A stretch of DNA of 64,000 bases from Pseudomonas sp. M30-35 (GTDB lineage: Bacteria > Pseudomonadota > Gammaproteobacteria > Pseudomonadales > Pseudomonadaceae): the NCBI RefSeq assembly GCF_002163625.1, contig NZ_CP020892.1, positions 1,922,001 through 1,986,000 of the forward strand, given 5' to 3'. A program made the position numbers and the translations under genes. Below, in pieces: positions 20,065 through 29,762 of this stretch (the stretch's first letter is position 1; every line of letters starts with the position of its first letter). The notes under the pieces were generated by a model. The model was not told where the DNA came from, ran no database searches, and saw only the letters and a list, made by a program, of their open reading frames with translations.

Positions 20065-22347
20065 TTAAGAAGCAAGGCCAATCGCGCTGACATTTTCAGG
20101 CTTTTCCAGTTCAAACGGCGCCTCGGCAACTGCGCTCAGGAACTCGTCGCCCCAGCGGCGAATGTCGTTGTAGCTGACAATGTCGAACAGCTCACGCAGG
20201 CGCGCTTGTGCCTCGTCTTTTGGCAAGTTGAGCGCCCAATAACAGGTGCTGGTCAGGTCGGCCGGGTCATGGGGATTGGTTAGCAGTGCGCCCTTGAGTT
20301 CAGCTGCTGCGCCGGCAAACTCGGAGAGCACCAGTACGCCGCTACCGCCGAGCAAGCCTTGTGCTGCGACAAATTCCTTGGCAACCAGGTTAAGGCCGTC
20401 GCGCAGGGGAGTGATCCACATCACGTCGGCCATCGCATACCAGGCACTGACTTCTTCAAACGGCAAGCTGCGGAAAAAGAACTGGAGTGGCGTCCAACCA
20501 ATACGCGCGAAGCGTCCGTTGATACGGCCAACGGCTTGTTCGATCTGCGATTGCAGCTCGTCGTAGATGGTCATCTCTTTCGCTGCAGGTACGCAGACGG
20601 TAACCAACGTGACCTTGCCGAGCAGCTCCGGGTTTTCCTCGAGAAGACGCTCATAGGCGTTGAGCTTTTCGAGAATGCCCTTGGTGTAATCAAGGCGTTC
20701 AACCGAGAGGATCAGCTTGATGCCAACGAGTTCTTCACGCAGGCGCGCCATCATGTCGCGGATTTTAGGGTTGTCCAGCGCGCTGCGTACACGATCAATA
20801 TCCAGGCCAACAGGATGAGCGCCGAGCTTGACCACGCGGCTGCCGGTGTCGACGGCCGTGGTCATGCGTTCAAGGCCAACTGCGCAACCGTAGGTGATAA
20901 AACGTGGCGCACAGTTTTGACGGCTAACTGTTTGCAGAGGCGTTACGCCTCGCGCAACATCGACGAAGTTCTCCACCTGACGCGGGATATGAAAGCCAAT
21001 ATAGTCGCATTGCAGTAGGCTGCCGATGATCTGGCGACGCCACGGCAGTACGTTAAACACGTCAGCCGAAGGGAAGTAGGTGTGGTGGAAAAAGGCAATC
21101 TTCAGGTCCGGGCGTAGCTCACGCAGATAGCCTGGCACCATCCACAAGTTGTAGTCGTGCAGCCACACGGTCGCGCCTTCAGCGGCTTCAAGCGCAGTGC
21201 GCTCAGCAAAGGAGCGGTTGACCTTGAGGAACACCTGCCAGTCATCCTCGCGGAAAGTTGCGCGCTCCCAAAAGGTATGCAGCGTTGGCCAGAAGGCTTC
21301 TTTTGAGAACCGCTTGTAGAAGATATCGACCTCTTCTTTAGTCAGCGCCACACGTGCTGCTTTGAGTTTTGGATAGCGCTCGGCATCAACTGTGGTGTGG
21401 GTTTCAAAGGGTTCTTCTTCATCACCTTCATGAATCGCCCAGGCGACCCACGAACCGGGGCGGCCGTCGCCAAAGAAGCTCAGCAGGGTTGGAATGATGC
21501 CGTTGGGTGAGGTGGGTCGGCGGCGCTGTAGCTTGCCGTCATTGCCGCGATATTCTTCGTACGGCAGGCGGTGATAAACCATGACCATCTCGGACTTACC
21601 CGGCTGCGCGGCTTGGCGTTTTTCAGCAGCGATACCGTGCTCACCAAGAAAGCCGAAGTGGGCAAATGCTTCGAGAATCCCACCGCAGCCGCTGCGCTGC
21701 GCATGCAGGGTGCGTGAGTGGTGCTGGGTGGCATTGAGCAGCGTTAGTTCGGACTTGCCCACACATACGCCGTGGAACTTGCTCGTGAGCATGCTCAGGT
21801 CATTGAGCGTGTCGCCAGCGGCGAGAACCTGATCATCATCCAGCTCAAGCCATGCAGCCAATGCTTCGAGGCTGCTGCCTTTGTTCACGCCCTTGGGTAA
21901 AAAGTCGAGATAACGTGCGGCGGAGTAGAGCAGGTCGCAGCCCAGTGAGTCGGCGATGGCCTGGAGTTCTGGTGCAGCCGCTTGTTCAGGGGTGCAGAAG
22001 TAGGAGCAACGGCGAACTTGCGGTACATCCTGACGCTCAAGATTAAAGCCTTCAACGGCACTGGCCACCTGGCTTTCACCGGGCCAGAGTGCATCGACGG
22101 CGTTTTGCAGCGGCTGAATGGGTTGCAGGCTATCGCCGTGGACCATGGTCGCGCCGACATCGGCAATGATGTAGTCGGGGTGGGGCAGAGTTGGGTCTGC
22201 CAGTAACGGCAGTACCGCCTCAAGGCTGCGACCGGTGACGTAGGCCAGCTTGATTTCTGGGTGGGCGGCAATGGTTTGGTAAAGGCTTAAACGATCCTCG
22301 GGATCGCCAGCTAGAAAAGTACCATCAAGATCGGTTGCAAGTAACAT
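20065..22347 (-). CDS. ggpS: Bifunctional HAD phosphatase / GT20 synthase, probably glucosylglycerol-phosphate synthase/phosphatase
   Basis: A 760-aa fusion. Residues 1 to about 240 form a HAD hydrolase of the sucrose-phosphatase type, with the nucleophile motif LLATDLDGTF at 2-11, the VTGRS motif, and GDTLNDLSML. Residues from about 250 form a GT-B glycosyltransferase of the OtsA/GgpS family 20 (HDYNLWMVPGYLRE, FHHTYFPSADVF, SVERLDYTKGI, TPLRDGLNLVAKEF). This order, phosphatase first, is the one I recall for GgpPS of halotolerant Pseudomonas, which makes the compatible solute glucosylglycerol from ADP-glucose and glycerol-3-phosphate. The alternative is trehalose-6-phosphate synthase/phosphatase. 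Substrate choice cannot be proved from the sequence alone. It is probably salt-induced. Confidence 0.85.
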   Translation of the reverse strand: MLLATDLDGTFLAGDPEDRLSLYQTIAAHPEIKLAYVTGRSLEAVLPLLADPTLPHPDYIIADVGATMVHGDSLQPIQPLQNAVDALWPGESQVASAVEGFNLERQDVPQVRRCSYFCTPEQAAAPELQAIADSLGCDLLYSAARYLDFLPKGVNKGSSLEALAAWLELDDDQVLAAGDTLNDLSMLTSKFHGVCVGKSELTLLNATQHHSRTLHAQRSGCGGILEAFAHFGFLGEHGIAAEKRQAAQPGKSEMVMVYHRLPYEEYRGNDGKLQRRRPTSPNGIIPTLLSFFGDGRPGSWVAWAIHEGDEEEPFETHTTVDAERYPKLKAARVALTKEEVDIFYKRFSKEAFWPTLHTFWERATFREDDWQVFLKVNRSFAERTALEAAEGATVWLHDYNLWMVPGYLRELRPDLKIAFFHHTYFPSADVFNVLPWRRQIIGSLLQCDYIGFHIPRQVENFVDVARGVTPLQTVSRQNCAPRFITYGCAVGLERMTTAVDTGSRVVKLGAHPVGLDIDRVRSALDNPKIRDMMARLREELVGIKLILSVERLDYTKGILEKLNAYERLLEENPELLGKVTLVTVCVPAAKEMTIYDELQSQIEQAVGRINGRFARIGWTPLQFFFRSLPFEEVSAWYAMADVMWITPLRDGLNLVAKEFVAAQGLLGGSGVLVLSEFAGAAAELKGALLTNPHDPADLTSTCYWALNLPKDEAQARLRELFDIVSYNDIRRWGDEFLSAVAEAPFELEKPENVSAIGLAS

Positions 22348-22531
22348 GCGCTGTCTCCCTGTCCATATATAGTGGGTGCAGTTGACGCGCCGACATCGGC
22401 CGACGAGCTTGAACTTGCTGTTGAATAACTGCGCTGTTAATCAACAACAAGCTCTGCGTTTCGAGCAGTTGCACGCACAGTAAAGTGGGTGACTGCCTTC
22501 ATTGTTATGTAGCGCCAGACTGTGTCTGTCG

Positions 22532-23803
22532 TTACGGTGATTCGGGTTCAGGTCCAGCGTTGTTGGTCCCTGAGTCTAGATCTGCATGCGGTGTGTCGGG
22601 CATGAGTTCCAATACGGTATGACTGGTGCGCAACATGGGCACGAAGTGCGCCTGATCCCCGCTGACCAAATCGCTGACATGGCGCAGACGGTAGAGCGTG
22701 TAGACGGCCAGTAAGCCCAGGACCACAGCAAAATAAAGCGGCAATGCATGGGCACCGAGGTGTTGCATAAGAACACCGGCAAGCAGTGGCCCGCATACCG
22801 AGCCAATACCGTTGACCATTAACAAGCTGCTGGAACCGGCGAGAATTTCGTCGCTGTGCAACTGGTCAATCAGTTGCGCCACGGCAATCGGGTAGATGGC
22901 AAACGCCAAACCGCCCCAGATAAACATCAATCCTAGCAGGATGGGGCCGGCAGGTACGAAACTCATTAGCAGAGCCACGACAACGGCGAGCGCTACGACC
23001 CAGAACATGATCAGGCGTCGGTCGTGTTTATCTGAATAACGGCCAATGGGCAGCTGCAGTAATGCGCCGCCAAGAATGGCGCTACTCATCAACAGGCCCA
23101 CCCCTTTTGCGTCGAAGCCGCTGAGGTTGGCGTAGACCGGCGCCATGCCCCAAAACGCACCAAGGGCCAAACCGGATAAGCCTGCGGCGGCAATTGATAG
23201 CGGAGCGATTCTGGCGACCTGGCGAACATCAGTGTGCAGTGTTTCAGGCACAGTGGGTTGGATCTGCCGGGTCAGGGTAATAGGCATCAATGCCGCGCTG
23301 ATCAGAATCGCAGCCAGTGCAAACAGCATAAACTCAGTTGGCTCGGCAAGGTTAAGCAACTGTTGCGCAGCGGCTAACGCGCCCAGGTTGACCGCCATAT
23401 AGATCGCAAACACAGTGCCGCGCTTGTCATTGGGTACCTGTGCGTTAAGCCAGCTTTCGATCACCATGTACAGGCTGACCAGCGCTAAGCCATAGATAAC
23501 CCGCAAGCCGAGCCAAACCCACGGGTCGACAATAAGTACGTGGAGCAGGGTGGTGATGGCGGCGAGCGCAGCACAAAACGCAAACGCACGGATATGTCCG
23601 ATGCGCCGTACCAGCGGAATAGCTAGCCAGGTGCCGAGGAGAAAACCGACAAAGTACCCAGACATAATCAGTCCGAGCATCCCGGTGGAATAGCCTTGGG
23701 CTACGCCACGCAGGGTCAGAAGTGTATTGAGCAGACCATTGCCGAGCAGGAGTAAAGCGACCCCGCTCAGCAGCGAGCTGATAGGGGCAATAAGGGACCA
23801 CAT
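22532..23803 (-). CDS. MFS transporter, YcaD-like
   Basis: Inner-membrane major facilitator of 423 aa with twelve predicted segments. The loop GRYSDKHDRRLIMFW matches the conserved MFS loop between segments 2-3 or 8-9. The overall pattern (LTLRGVAQGYSTGMLGLIMSGYFVGFLLG, YMVIESWLNAQV) resembles the YcaD group, whose substrates are unknown. It lies 184 bases upstream of ggpS on the same strand, far enough for a separate promoter. The C-terminus is a soluble tail of about 50 residues. Confidence 0.85.
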   Translation of the reverse strand: MWSLIAPISSLLSGVALLLLGNGLLNTLLTLRGVAQGYSTGMLGLIMSGYFVGFLLGTWLAIPLVRRIGHIRAFAFCAALAAITTLLHVLIVDPWVWLGLRVIYGLALVSLYMVIESWLNAQVPNDKRGTVFAIYMAVNLGALAAAQQLLNLAEPTEFMLFALAAILISAALMPITLTRQIQPTVPETLHTDVRQVARIAPLSIAAAGLSGLALGAFWGMAPVYANLSGFDAKGVGLLMSSAILGGALLQLPIGRYSDKHDRRLIMFWVVALAVVVALLMSFVPAGPILLGLMFIWGGLAFAIYPIAVAQLIDQLHSDEILAGSSSLLMVNGIGSVCGPLLAGVLMQHLGAHALPLYFAVVLGLLAVYTLYRLRHVSDLVSGDQAHFVPMLRTSHTVLELMPDTPHADLDSGTNNAGPEPESP

Positions 23804-23903
23804 GGCGAGCTACCCTAGGGAACTAGTCGCAATATAGCAAGCATAAAGCGCGCCACAATCTTTCGATTGGTGTTGTTAAGTATTTGATTTAAAAAGATAA
23901 AAT

Positions 23904-23922
23904 CCAATCTAAAAAAGATTGG
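23904..23922 (-). terminator. Terminator after the DUF2254 gene
   Basis: CCAATCT / AGATTGG stem with a five-base A loop; on the minus strand it is followed by ATTTTATCTTTTT. It lies 52 bases past the DUF2254 stop. Confidence 0.65.
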
Positions 23923-23973
23923 CTAATTTTTCATGAACCATAAGTGCGCGTTTTTGGTGCGATTTATCGGTCG

Positions 23974-25305
23974 CTAGTGGGTCTTAATCCTTGACAGTGC
24001 AGGCAGGCTTTCCTTGGCCGCGCTGTTGATCCGCTCGATGAAATCATTGATTTCTTCGCGGTCGCGTGGCGTCGCCAAGTGTTCATCGGCGCTTTCTATA
24101 ACGCTACGGGCGTGGCGTAAAAGCTGCTCTTTGTGCTCTGGCTTGGGGTTTTGATGGAGCAGGTTCTTGAAGGCCTGTAGCAGGCTTACCAGCACACTCG
24201 GATCTGCTGCGCCATAGGTACGAATGGGGCCGAGAACTTGTTGTAGTAACTGGTCGAGCGGCAACTCATTGATAAACAGACGCGGTGGCTCGTCTTCCAG
24301 TTCGCTAAAGTCGAAGGTCGGCAGGTTCAAGCGCTGGCTGAAGAGTACGCTGAGCATGTCGATGGATTTAATCGCGGTGCCCGGATCATTAATCCCGGGG
24401 CTGAGTGCCTTGACTGCGATTTCAGATATCTGTTTGCAGCCAAACAAGTAATGGGTGCTGGGGTATTCCTCGATAAAAAAATCGAAGCAGTCGAGCAGTT
24501 TATTAACCACGTTGTCATCGACCTTGCGATCGAGCTTGAACAGTGGGTGCCCCTCGATAACAAAGAATCCTCGATGCACCTGAATGGTCATTTTTAAATC
24601 ATGTTCGCAGAGCAGTTCATTGGTCAGCGAGGCGTTAATTTCTTTGAAATAACCACTGCGTTCAGAGCGAATCTGCAGCCATTTTTGATCATCCGGCCAG
24701 CTTGGGGCGGGGCTCTGAGCCGCCATTTTACAGATGCTGGCGTCTAATTTTCTGCGGGTCACTTGGTACAGGTTGGTGATGATATGTTCGACTTGGATCG
24801 ACTGCGAAATTGATCGAATGAAGTAGACGAACAACCCAAGGCAGGCAACGCCCAGGCCGAGGCAGATCAATACGCCAAGGCTCGGGACTTTATCGCCGCC
24901 ATTTTGCTCAATGGTGGTGATCAGCAGCAGTGCATAGATGATTGTGCCGAGGTAAAAACCGAGGGTTTTCTGGTGGCTTTTGCTGCTCACCAGTCCCGGC
25001 ATAACTCGGGGTGACAGGGCTGTGGCGGCGTTGTTGAGCACCACCATGACCATCGAAAAACTGAACACCATCAATGACATCAAGCTGCCGACAAGGGTGC
25101 CAAGAATCAATCGGGCGTTATCCGCACTTCGTACCAAGCCGATATCAAACTTGCTTTTAATCGCCATTAGCCACGGTTGATATTCAATAGAAATATTCAA
25201 CAGGCAGGCGAAAACGAAACCCAAGGCAATGAGTGTTGGGTAGAAGGCCAGACTATGGATCGTTCGCTGGTAGACGCGAAAAAGCATGTTCGATGGATTG
25301 ATCAC
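23974..25305 (-). CDS. DUF2254 membrane protein
   Basis: Predicted inner-membrane protein of 443 aa, family DUF2254, function unknown. Four transmembrane segments lie in the first 175 residues (FYPTLIALGFVFACLL; LMSLMVFSFSMVMVVL; YLGTIIYALLLITTI; LGVACLGLFVYFI), with the diagnostic block VVLNNAATALSPRVMP. A large cytoplasmic region with ALSPGINDPGTAIKSIDML follows. It starts with GTG at 25305 after AAGGAA. No neighbour hints at its role. Confidence 0.85.
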   Translation of the reverse strand: MINPSNMLFRVYQRTIHSLAFYPTLIALGFVFACLLNISIEYQPWLMAIKSKFDIGLVRSADNARLILGTLVGSLMSLMVFSFSMVMVVLNNAATALSPRVMPGLVSSKSHQKTLGFYLGTIIYALLLITTIEQNGGDKVPSLGVLICLGLGVACLGLFVYFIRSISQSIQVEHIITNLYQVTRRKLDASICKMAAQSPAPSWPDDQKWLQIRSERSGYFKEINASLTNELLCEHDLKMTIQVHRGFFVIEGHPLFKLDRKVDDNVVNKLLDCFDFFIEEYPSTHYLFGCKQISEIAVKALSPGINDPGTAIKSIDMLSVLFSQRLNLPTFDFSELEDEPPRLFINELPLDQLLQQVLGPIRTYGAADPSVLVSLLQAFKNLLHQNPKPEHKEQLLRHARSVIESADEHLATPRDREEINDFIERINSAAKESLPALSRIKTH

Positions 25306-25438
25306 GGGTGTTCCTTAATCAGGCAGTCATCGAACTATAGCTAAGTAGCCTTGGGCTATAAAATAATATGTGCAGGCAGAACACCTGATTAAGCATGGCG
25401 CGTTGGCGGGGGAAGCGTCTTTGGCGCGCAGTCATCTG

Positions 25439-25464
25439 GCCGCTTGGCAGTGCTGCCAAGCGGC
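25439..25464. terminator. Hairpin after the phhABC operon
   Basis: Perfect 12-bp inverted repeat GCCGCTTGGCAG / CTGCCAAGCGGC around two bases, 14 bases past the phhC stop. There is no T-tract on the minus strand, so termination may be partial. Confidence 0.65.
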
Positions 25465-25477
25465 TTAGACGGTTCAG

Positions 25478-26677
25478 TTACTCTACGCAGACGTGAGCGA
25501 TGGCCTGAGCCAGTTGCGCAAAGCGTTCAGCGTCAATCCCTGCGACGTTAGCCCGACCGGAACCCACCATATAAATGCTGAACTCTTCGCGTAGCCGTTT
25601 GACCTGCAAGGGCGACAAGCCGGTGTAGGAGAACATGCCGCGTTGCTGGCTGATATGAGCAAAGCGTTGCGCCAGACCGTGGGGCTCCAGTGCAGTGACC
25701 AGGCCATCACGCAAACTGGCAACCCGTAGCCGCATGTTGCTTAACTCATCGCTCCATAGCATTTTAAGTTCTGGGTCAGCCAGGATGGTGGCGACCACGG
25801 CTGCGCCATGCGCCGGTGGCGTTGACCATAGATTACGCGCCAGAAACGCCAGTTGACTGCGGATGTCGAGCAGCTTTTCAGTGTCGCGTGCGCAGACCAG
25901 CAGCGCACCTGTACGCTCGCGATAAAGGCCAAAGTTTTTCGAGCAAGAACTGGTGATCAACAATTCAGGTAGTGCTTCTGCGAACAATCGAGGTGCCCAG
26001 GCATCTTGCTCAAGGCCTTCACCAAAACCCTGGTAGGCAAAATCGATGAGTGGCAACAGTTCGCGGGCTTTGACCACCTCAAGTACCTGTAGCCAGTCCA
26101 CATGGCTCAGATCAAAACCAGTCGGGTTGTGGCAGCAGGCATGCAGTAACACCACATCGCCTTGCGGAATTTGGTTAAGCGCCGCGAGCATCGCCTCGAC
26201 ATTCAGCCGGTTGTCCGCGCCGACGTAAGGGTAATGCCCGACTTGCAAGCCAGCCTCGGCAAAGATGCTTTCATGAATCGGCCAGGTCGGGTCGCTCAAC
26301 CAAATGCCACGTGTTGGCAGATGGTGACGAATAAAATCTGCCGCAAGACGCAATGCGCCCGTGCCGCCGGGTGTTTGCGTGGCGCCGACACGCTGTTCGG
26401 CCAGTGCTTGGCTGTCAGCACCCAGGACTAATTCTGTTAACAGTTGGCCAAATAATGGATCACCGTGACCACCGATATAACTCTTGGTGGTTTCGCTATC
26501 AAGCAAGCGTTGTTCTGCAAGTTTGACCGCCTTGGGAATCGCTGTCAGGCCTTGGGCGTCTTTATAGACACCGACACCAAGGTCAAGCTTGCCTGGGTGG
26601 CTATCGGCGCGGTAGGCCTCCATCAGGCTCAAGATCGGGTCGCCCGGCACCCGGGCGATGGACGCGAAGTGATTCAC
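25478..26677 (-). CDS. phhC: Aromatic amino acid aminotransferase
   Basis: PLP-dependent class I aminotransferase of the AspC/TyrB type, 399 aa. The PLP lysine is in [18 protein letters not shown] and the substrate region in [11 protein letters not shown]. It transfers the amino group of tyrosine or phenylalanine to 2-oxoglutarate. Its start overlaps the phhB stop by four bases, and it is the last gene of phhABC, where it carries tyrosine on to 4-hydroxyphenylpyruvate. Aspartate activity is possible, but the context supports aromatic substrates. Confidence 0.94.
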   Translation of the reverse strand: MNHFASIARVPGDPILSLMEAYRADSHPGKLDLGVGVYKDAQGLTAIPKAVKLAEQRLLDSETTKSYIGGHGDPLFGQLLTELVLGADSQALAEQRVGATQTPGGTGALRLAADFIRHHLPTRGIWLSDPTWPIHESIFAEAGLQVGHYPYVGADNRLNVEAMLAALNQIPQGDVVLLHACCHNPTGFDLSHVDWLQVLEVVKARELLPLIDFAYQGFGEGLEQDAWAPRLFAEALPELLITSSCSKNFGLYRERTGALLVCARDTEKLLDIRSQLAFLARNLWSTPPAHGAAVVATILADPELKMLWSDELSNMRLRVASLRDGLVTALEPHGLAQRFAHISQQRGMFSYTGLSPLQVKRLREEFSIYMVGSGRANVAGIDAERFAQLAQAIAHVCVE

Positions 26678-27030
26678 TTGCGGCCCTCTGCGTGTGTGGC
26701 GACCTCATCGGTGCGCGCAGCCATGATGAAATCGTTACGGTGCAGACCTTTGATTGAATGGCTCCACCAGGTAACAGTCACTTTGCCCCACTCGGTGAGC
26801 AAGCCTGGATGGTGACCTTCAGCTTCGGCAACATCGCCAACGGCATTGGTAAACGCCAGTGCGTGTTTGAAGTTCTTGAACAGGTAAACCTTTTCCAGTT
26901 GCATGATCGAGTCACGAACCTCGATATTCCAATCTGGAATCTGCCTGAGCAATTCTGGCAGCTCCTGATCAGATACTTGAGGGGCACCCGCTTGGCAGGC
27001 TTCGCAATGCGCTTGGTTAAGAGCAGTCAT
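26674..27030 (-). CDS. phhB: Pterin-4a-carbinolamine dehydratase
   Basis: Recycles the tetrahydropterin cofactor of phenylalanine hydroxylase by dehydrating the 4a-carbinolamine, 118 aa. The active-site block [31 protein letters not shown] is complete; its paired histidines are the catalytic signature of the family. It is the middle gene of phhABC, 65 bases after phhA. In other pseudomonads PhhB also helps phhA expression. Confidence 0.96.
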   Translation of the reverse strand: MTALNQAHCEACQAGAPQVSDQELPELLRQIPDWNIEVRDSIMQLEKVYLFKNFKHALAFTNAVGDVAEAEGHHPGLLTEWGKVTVTWWSHSIKGLHRNDFIMAARTDEVATHAEGRK

Positions 27031-27095
27031 GATGACTCCTTAAAATCAGTAGATAAAAGCAATATAGGTTTGAGACGCCGCAAAAGTGCAGGCGT

Positions 27096-27884
27096 TCACG
27101 CCGCTTGTTTAGGTGGGAATTGTGGCGCATGCAGCCCCAGCTGACTGGCTTGAACAACCATCGACATGATGTCTTCATGGGCAAGGTCGAACAGTCGCTT
27201 GAGGTCTGGCAGGGCAAAGTAAACCGGTTGCAGAATGTCTATTCGATACGGTGTACGCATCGCTTCAACTGGGTCGAAGGCCTGATGCTGGGGTTGATCA
27301 GACAAGCAATACACGGTTTCTTTGGGTGATGAAAGAATCCCGCCGCCATAAATTTTTCGGCCTTGGCTGGTATCGACCAGACCAAACTCGATGGTCATCC
27401 AGTACAAGCGAGCCAGAAATACGCGCTGTTCCTTGCTGGCTTGCAGGCCAAGCTTGCCGTAGGCGTGGGTGAATTCAGCGAACCATGGGTTGGTCAGCAA
27501 CGGGCAGTGGCCAAATATCTCGTGGAAGATATCCGGCTCTTGCAGGTAATCAAGTTCTTCAGGGGTGCGAATAAAAGTCGCGACCGGAAATTGCTTGCTG
27601 GCCAACAGCTCGAAAAAAGTCTGGAAGGGGATTAGTGCAGGCACCCGGGCAACTTGCCAGCCAGTGGTTGACTGCAACACCTGATTGACTTCTTTAAGCT
27701 GCGGGATACGCTCATGGGGCAGGTTAAGCTGCTCAATGCCGTCCAGGTATTCTTGGCACGCGCGACCCTCAATCACTTTCAGCTGACGAGTGATCAGGGT
27801 GTTCCAAAGTTGATGCTCGGTTTCGGGGTAATCAATAAAACCGTTGTCATCCGGTTGCCGAGCGACGTATTGCGTGCTCTTCAT
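27096..27884 (-). CDS. phhA: Phenylalanine 4-monooxygenase
   Basis: Non-haem iron, tetrahydropterin-dependent enzyme that makes tyrosine from phenylalanine, 262 aa, the usual bacterial length without the mammalian regulatory domain. The iron ligands are two histidines in EPDIFHEIFGHCPLL and a downstream glutamate in the WMTIEFGL region. The start at 27884 has a perfect AGGAGG before it. It is first in phhABC and divergent from phhR, with a PhhR-type box between them. Confidence 0.97.
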   Translation of the reverse strand: MKSTQYVARQPDDNGFIDYPETEHQLWNTLITRQLKVIEGRACQEYLDGIEQLNLPHERIPQLKEVNQVLQSTTGWQVARVPALIPFQTFFELLASKQFPVATFIRTPEELDYLQEPDIFHEIFGHCPLLTNPWFAEFTHAYGKLGLQASKEQRVFLARLYWMTIEFGLVDTSQGRKIYGGGILSSPKETVYCLSDQPQHQAFDPVEAMRTPYRIDILQPVYFALPDLKRLFDLAHEDIMSMVVQASQLGLHAPQFPPKQAA

Positions 27885-27997
27885 CTATTTCGCCTCCTGA
27901 TGGAGCTTTTGTTGTTGTGTTTATCTATGGATAACCCAGCAGCGGAGCGTTTGCAGCCCCAAGGCACCCGCACCAATAGCGAATTAATGAGTTTTTT

Positions 27998-28015
27998 CGT
28001 AAAGAAATAATTACA
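27998..28015. promoter_or_regulatory. PhhR box between phhA and phhR
   Basis: On the minus strand TGTAATTATTTCTTTACG matches the PhhR/TyrR box TGTAAA-N6-TTTACA at 10 of 12 positions. It is 114 bases upstream of phhA and 129 upstream of phhR. It is the best candidate site for activation of phhABC by aromatic amino acids. Confidence 0.7.
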
Positions 28016-28143
28016 GCCTGATGGCGCTGGCCCAATATCATCTTGCTGAACAGCTAATCTGTCACATATTCTTGACGGATAATTCATCGCAATCGTCGAT
28101 TTTTCATCGCTGCGGCCCGTAAAAATACAATTAGAGCTCAGTC

Positions 28144-29709
28144 ATGCGTATCAAAGTGCACTGTCAAAACCGCATTGGCATCCTTCGTGACATTCTCAAT
28201 TTGCTGGTTGAGTACGGCATCAACGTAGCTCGCGGCGAAGTGGGTGGTGAGCAGGGCAACGCCATCTATCTGCACTGCCCGAACTTGATCAATTTGCAGT
28301 TCCAATCGCTGCGCGCCAAGTTTGAAGCCATCACCGGCGTATTCGGCGTCAAGCGTGTGGGTTTGATGCCCAGCGAGCGTCGTCATCTTGAGTTGAACGC
28401 TTTGCTCGGCGCCTTGGATTTTCCGGTGTTGTCGATCGATATGGGTGGCTCAATTGTCGCCGCCAACCGTTCTGCGGCGCAGTTGCTCGGGGTACGGGTG
28501 GATGAGGTGCCGGGTATTCCGCTGTCGCGCTACGCCGAAGACTTCGACTTGCCGGAATTGGTACGTGCGAACAAATCGCGGATCAATGGCTTACGGGTGA
28601 AGGTCAAGGGCGATGTGTTTCTCGCTGACATCGCGCCACTGCAGTCCGAACACGATGAAAGCGAGGCGCTGGCCGGAGCGGTGCTGACGCTGCACCGAGC
28701 TGACCGTGTAGGTGAGCGTATCTACAACGTGCGCAAACAAGAGCTGCGTGGTTTCGACAGTATTTTTCAAAGCTCAAAAGTCATGGCAGCAGTGGTGCGC
28801 GAGGCGCGGCGAATGGCGCCATTGGATGCGCCGCTGCTGATCGAAGGTGAAACCGGCACAGGCAAGGAGTTACTGGCCCGCGCTTGCCATTTGGCCAGTC
28901 CACGCGGTCAGTCGCCATTTATGGCGCTCAACTGTGCAGGTTTGCCTGAGTCGATGGCTGAAACTGAGTTATTTGGTTATGGACCCGGTGCATTCGAGGG
29001 GGCCAGGCCTGAAGGTAAGTTGGGCCTGCTGGAATTGACGGCTGGCGGTACGTTATTTCTTGATGGCGTCGGGGAGATGAGCCCGCGCTTGCAGGCAAAG
29101 CTGCTGCGCTTTTTGCAGGATGGCTGCTTTCGCCGGGTTGGCAGTGATGAAGAGGTGTATCTCGATGTGCGCGTGGTGTGCGCCACTCAGGTGGATTTGT
29201 CCGAGTTGTGCGCCCGCGGCGAGTTTCGCCAGGACCTGTATCACCGGCTCAACGTACTGAGTCTACATATCCCGCCATTGCGCGAGTGTTTGGATGGTTT
29301 GGCACCGCTGGTTGATCATTTTCTCGATCAAGCCAGCCGGCAAATTGGCTGTGCGTTGCCCAAGGTTGCGCCGCAGGTGCTTGAGCGTCTCAGCCAATAC
29401 CACTGGCCGGGTAATGTGCGTCAGCTAGAGAACGTGTTGTTTCAGGCGGTTTCATTGTGTGATGGCGCGATGATCAAAGCTGACTACATTCGTCTGCCCG
29501 ATTATGGCGCGCCTCAGCCGATTGGTGATTTCTCGCTTGAAGGCGGCCTGGATGCGATTGTTGGACGCTTTGAAAAAGCCGTGCTTGAGCGTCTGTTCAG
29601 TGAGCATCCGAGCAGTCGCCAGTTGGGCAAACGGCTCGGCGTATCGCACACCACGATTGCCAATAAGCTGCGCGAGCACAACATTGGTAAAGAGACCAAG
29701 CAGCCGTGA
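28144..29709 (+). CDS. phhR: TyrR-family regulator of aromatic amino acid catabolism
   Basis: Transcription factor of 521 aa. Order: ACT-type domain at 1 to about 70, PAS domain at about 85-160, AAA+ domain at about 205-430 and a Fis-type helix-turn-helix at the end (SSRQLGKRLGVSHTTIANKLREH). Walker A GETGTGKE is at 235-242. The loop that binds sigma-54 in classic activators (GAFTGA) reads GAFEGA at 282-287, and Walker B reads LFLDGVGE, with glycine in place of the usual catalytic glutamate. So it should work with sigma-70, as TyrR and PhhR do. It responds to phenylalanine/tyrosine and activates the divergent phhABC. Confidence 0.95.
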   Translation: MRIKVHCQNRIGILRDILNLLVEYGINVARGEVGGEQGNAIYLHCPNLINLQFQSLRAKFEAITGVFGVKRVGLMPSERRHLELNALLGALDFPVLSIDMGGSIVAANRSAAQLLGVRVDEVPGIPLSRYAEDFDLPELVRANKSRINGLRVKVKGDVFLADIAPLQSEHDESEALAGAVLTLHRADRVGERIYNVRKQELRGFDSIFQSSKVMAAVVREARRMAPLDAPLLIEGETGTGKELLARACHLASPRGQSPFMALNCAGLPESMAETELFGYGPGAFEGARPEGKLGLLELTAGGTLFLDGVGEMSPRLQAKLLRFLQDGCFRRVGSDEEVYLDVRVVCATQVDLSELCARGEFRQDLYHRLNVLSLHIPPLRECLDGLAPLVDHFLDQASRQIGCALPKVAPQVLERLSQYHWPGNVRQLENVLFQAVSLCDGAMIKADYIRLPDYGAPQPIGDFSLEGGLDAIVGRFEKAVLERLFSEHPSSRQLGKRLGVSHTTIANKLREHNIGKETKQP

Positions 29710-29724
29710 GTCAGGGTTGAGCAT

Positions 29725-29757
29725 CCAGCACTGGCCGCATTTCGCGGCCAGTGCTGG
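29725..29757. terminator. Terminator between convergent phhR and the giant adhesin gene
   Basis: Perfect 14-bp stem CCAGCACTGGCCGC / GCGGCCAGTGCTGG with loop ATTTC, filling most of the 53-bp gap. It can serve both genes, although neither side has a long T-run. Confidence 0.8.
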
Positions 29758-29762
29758 TTGGA

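Noticed and set aside
20359..21018. 219-codon plus-strand frame inside ggpS
   Set aside because: Antisense to the conserved glycosyltransferase domain; no start signal or known motif.
27885..28143. Sigma-54 promoter before phhA
   Set aside because: No good GG-N10-GC element with the -24/-12 context was found, and PhhR lacks the sigma-54 interaction motif.
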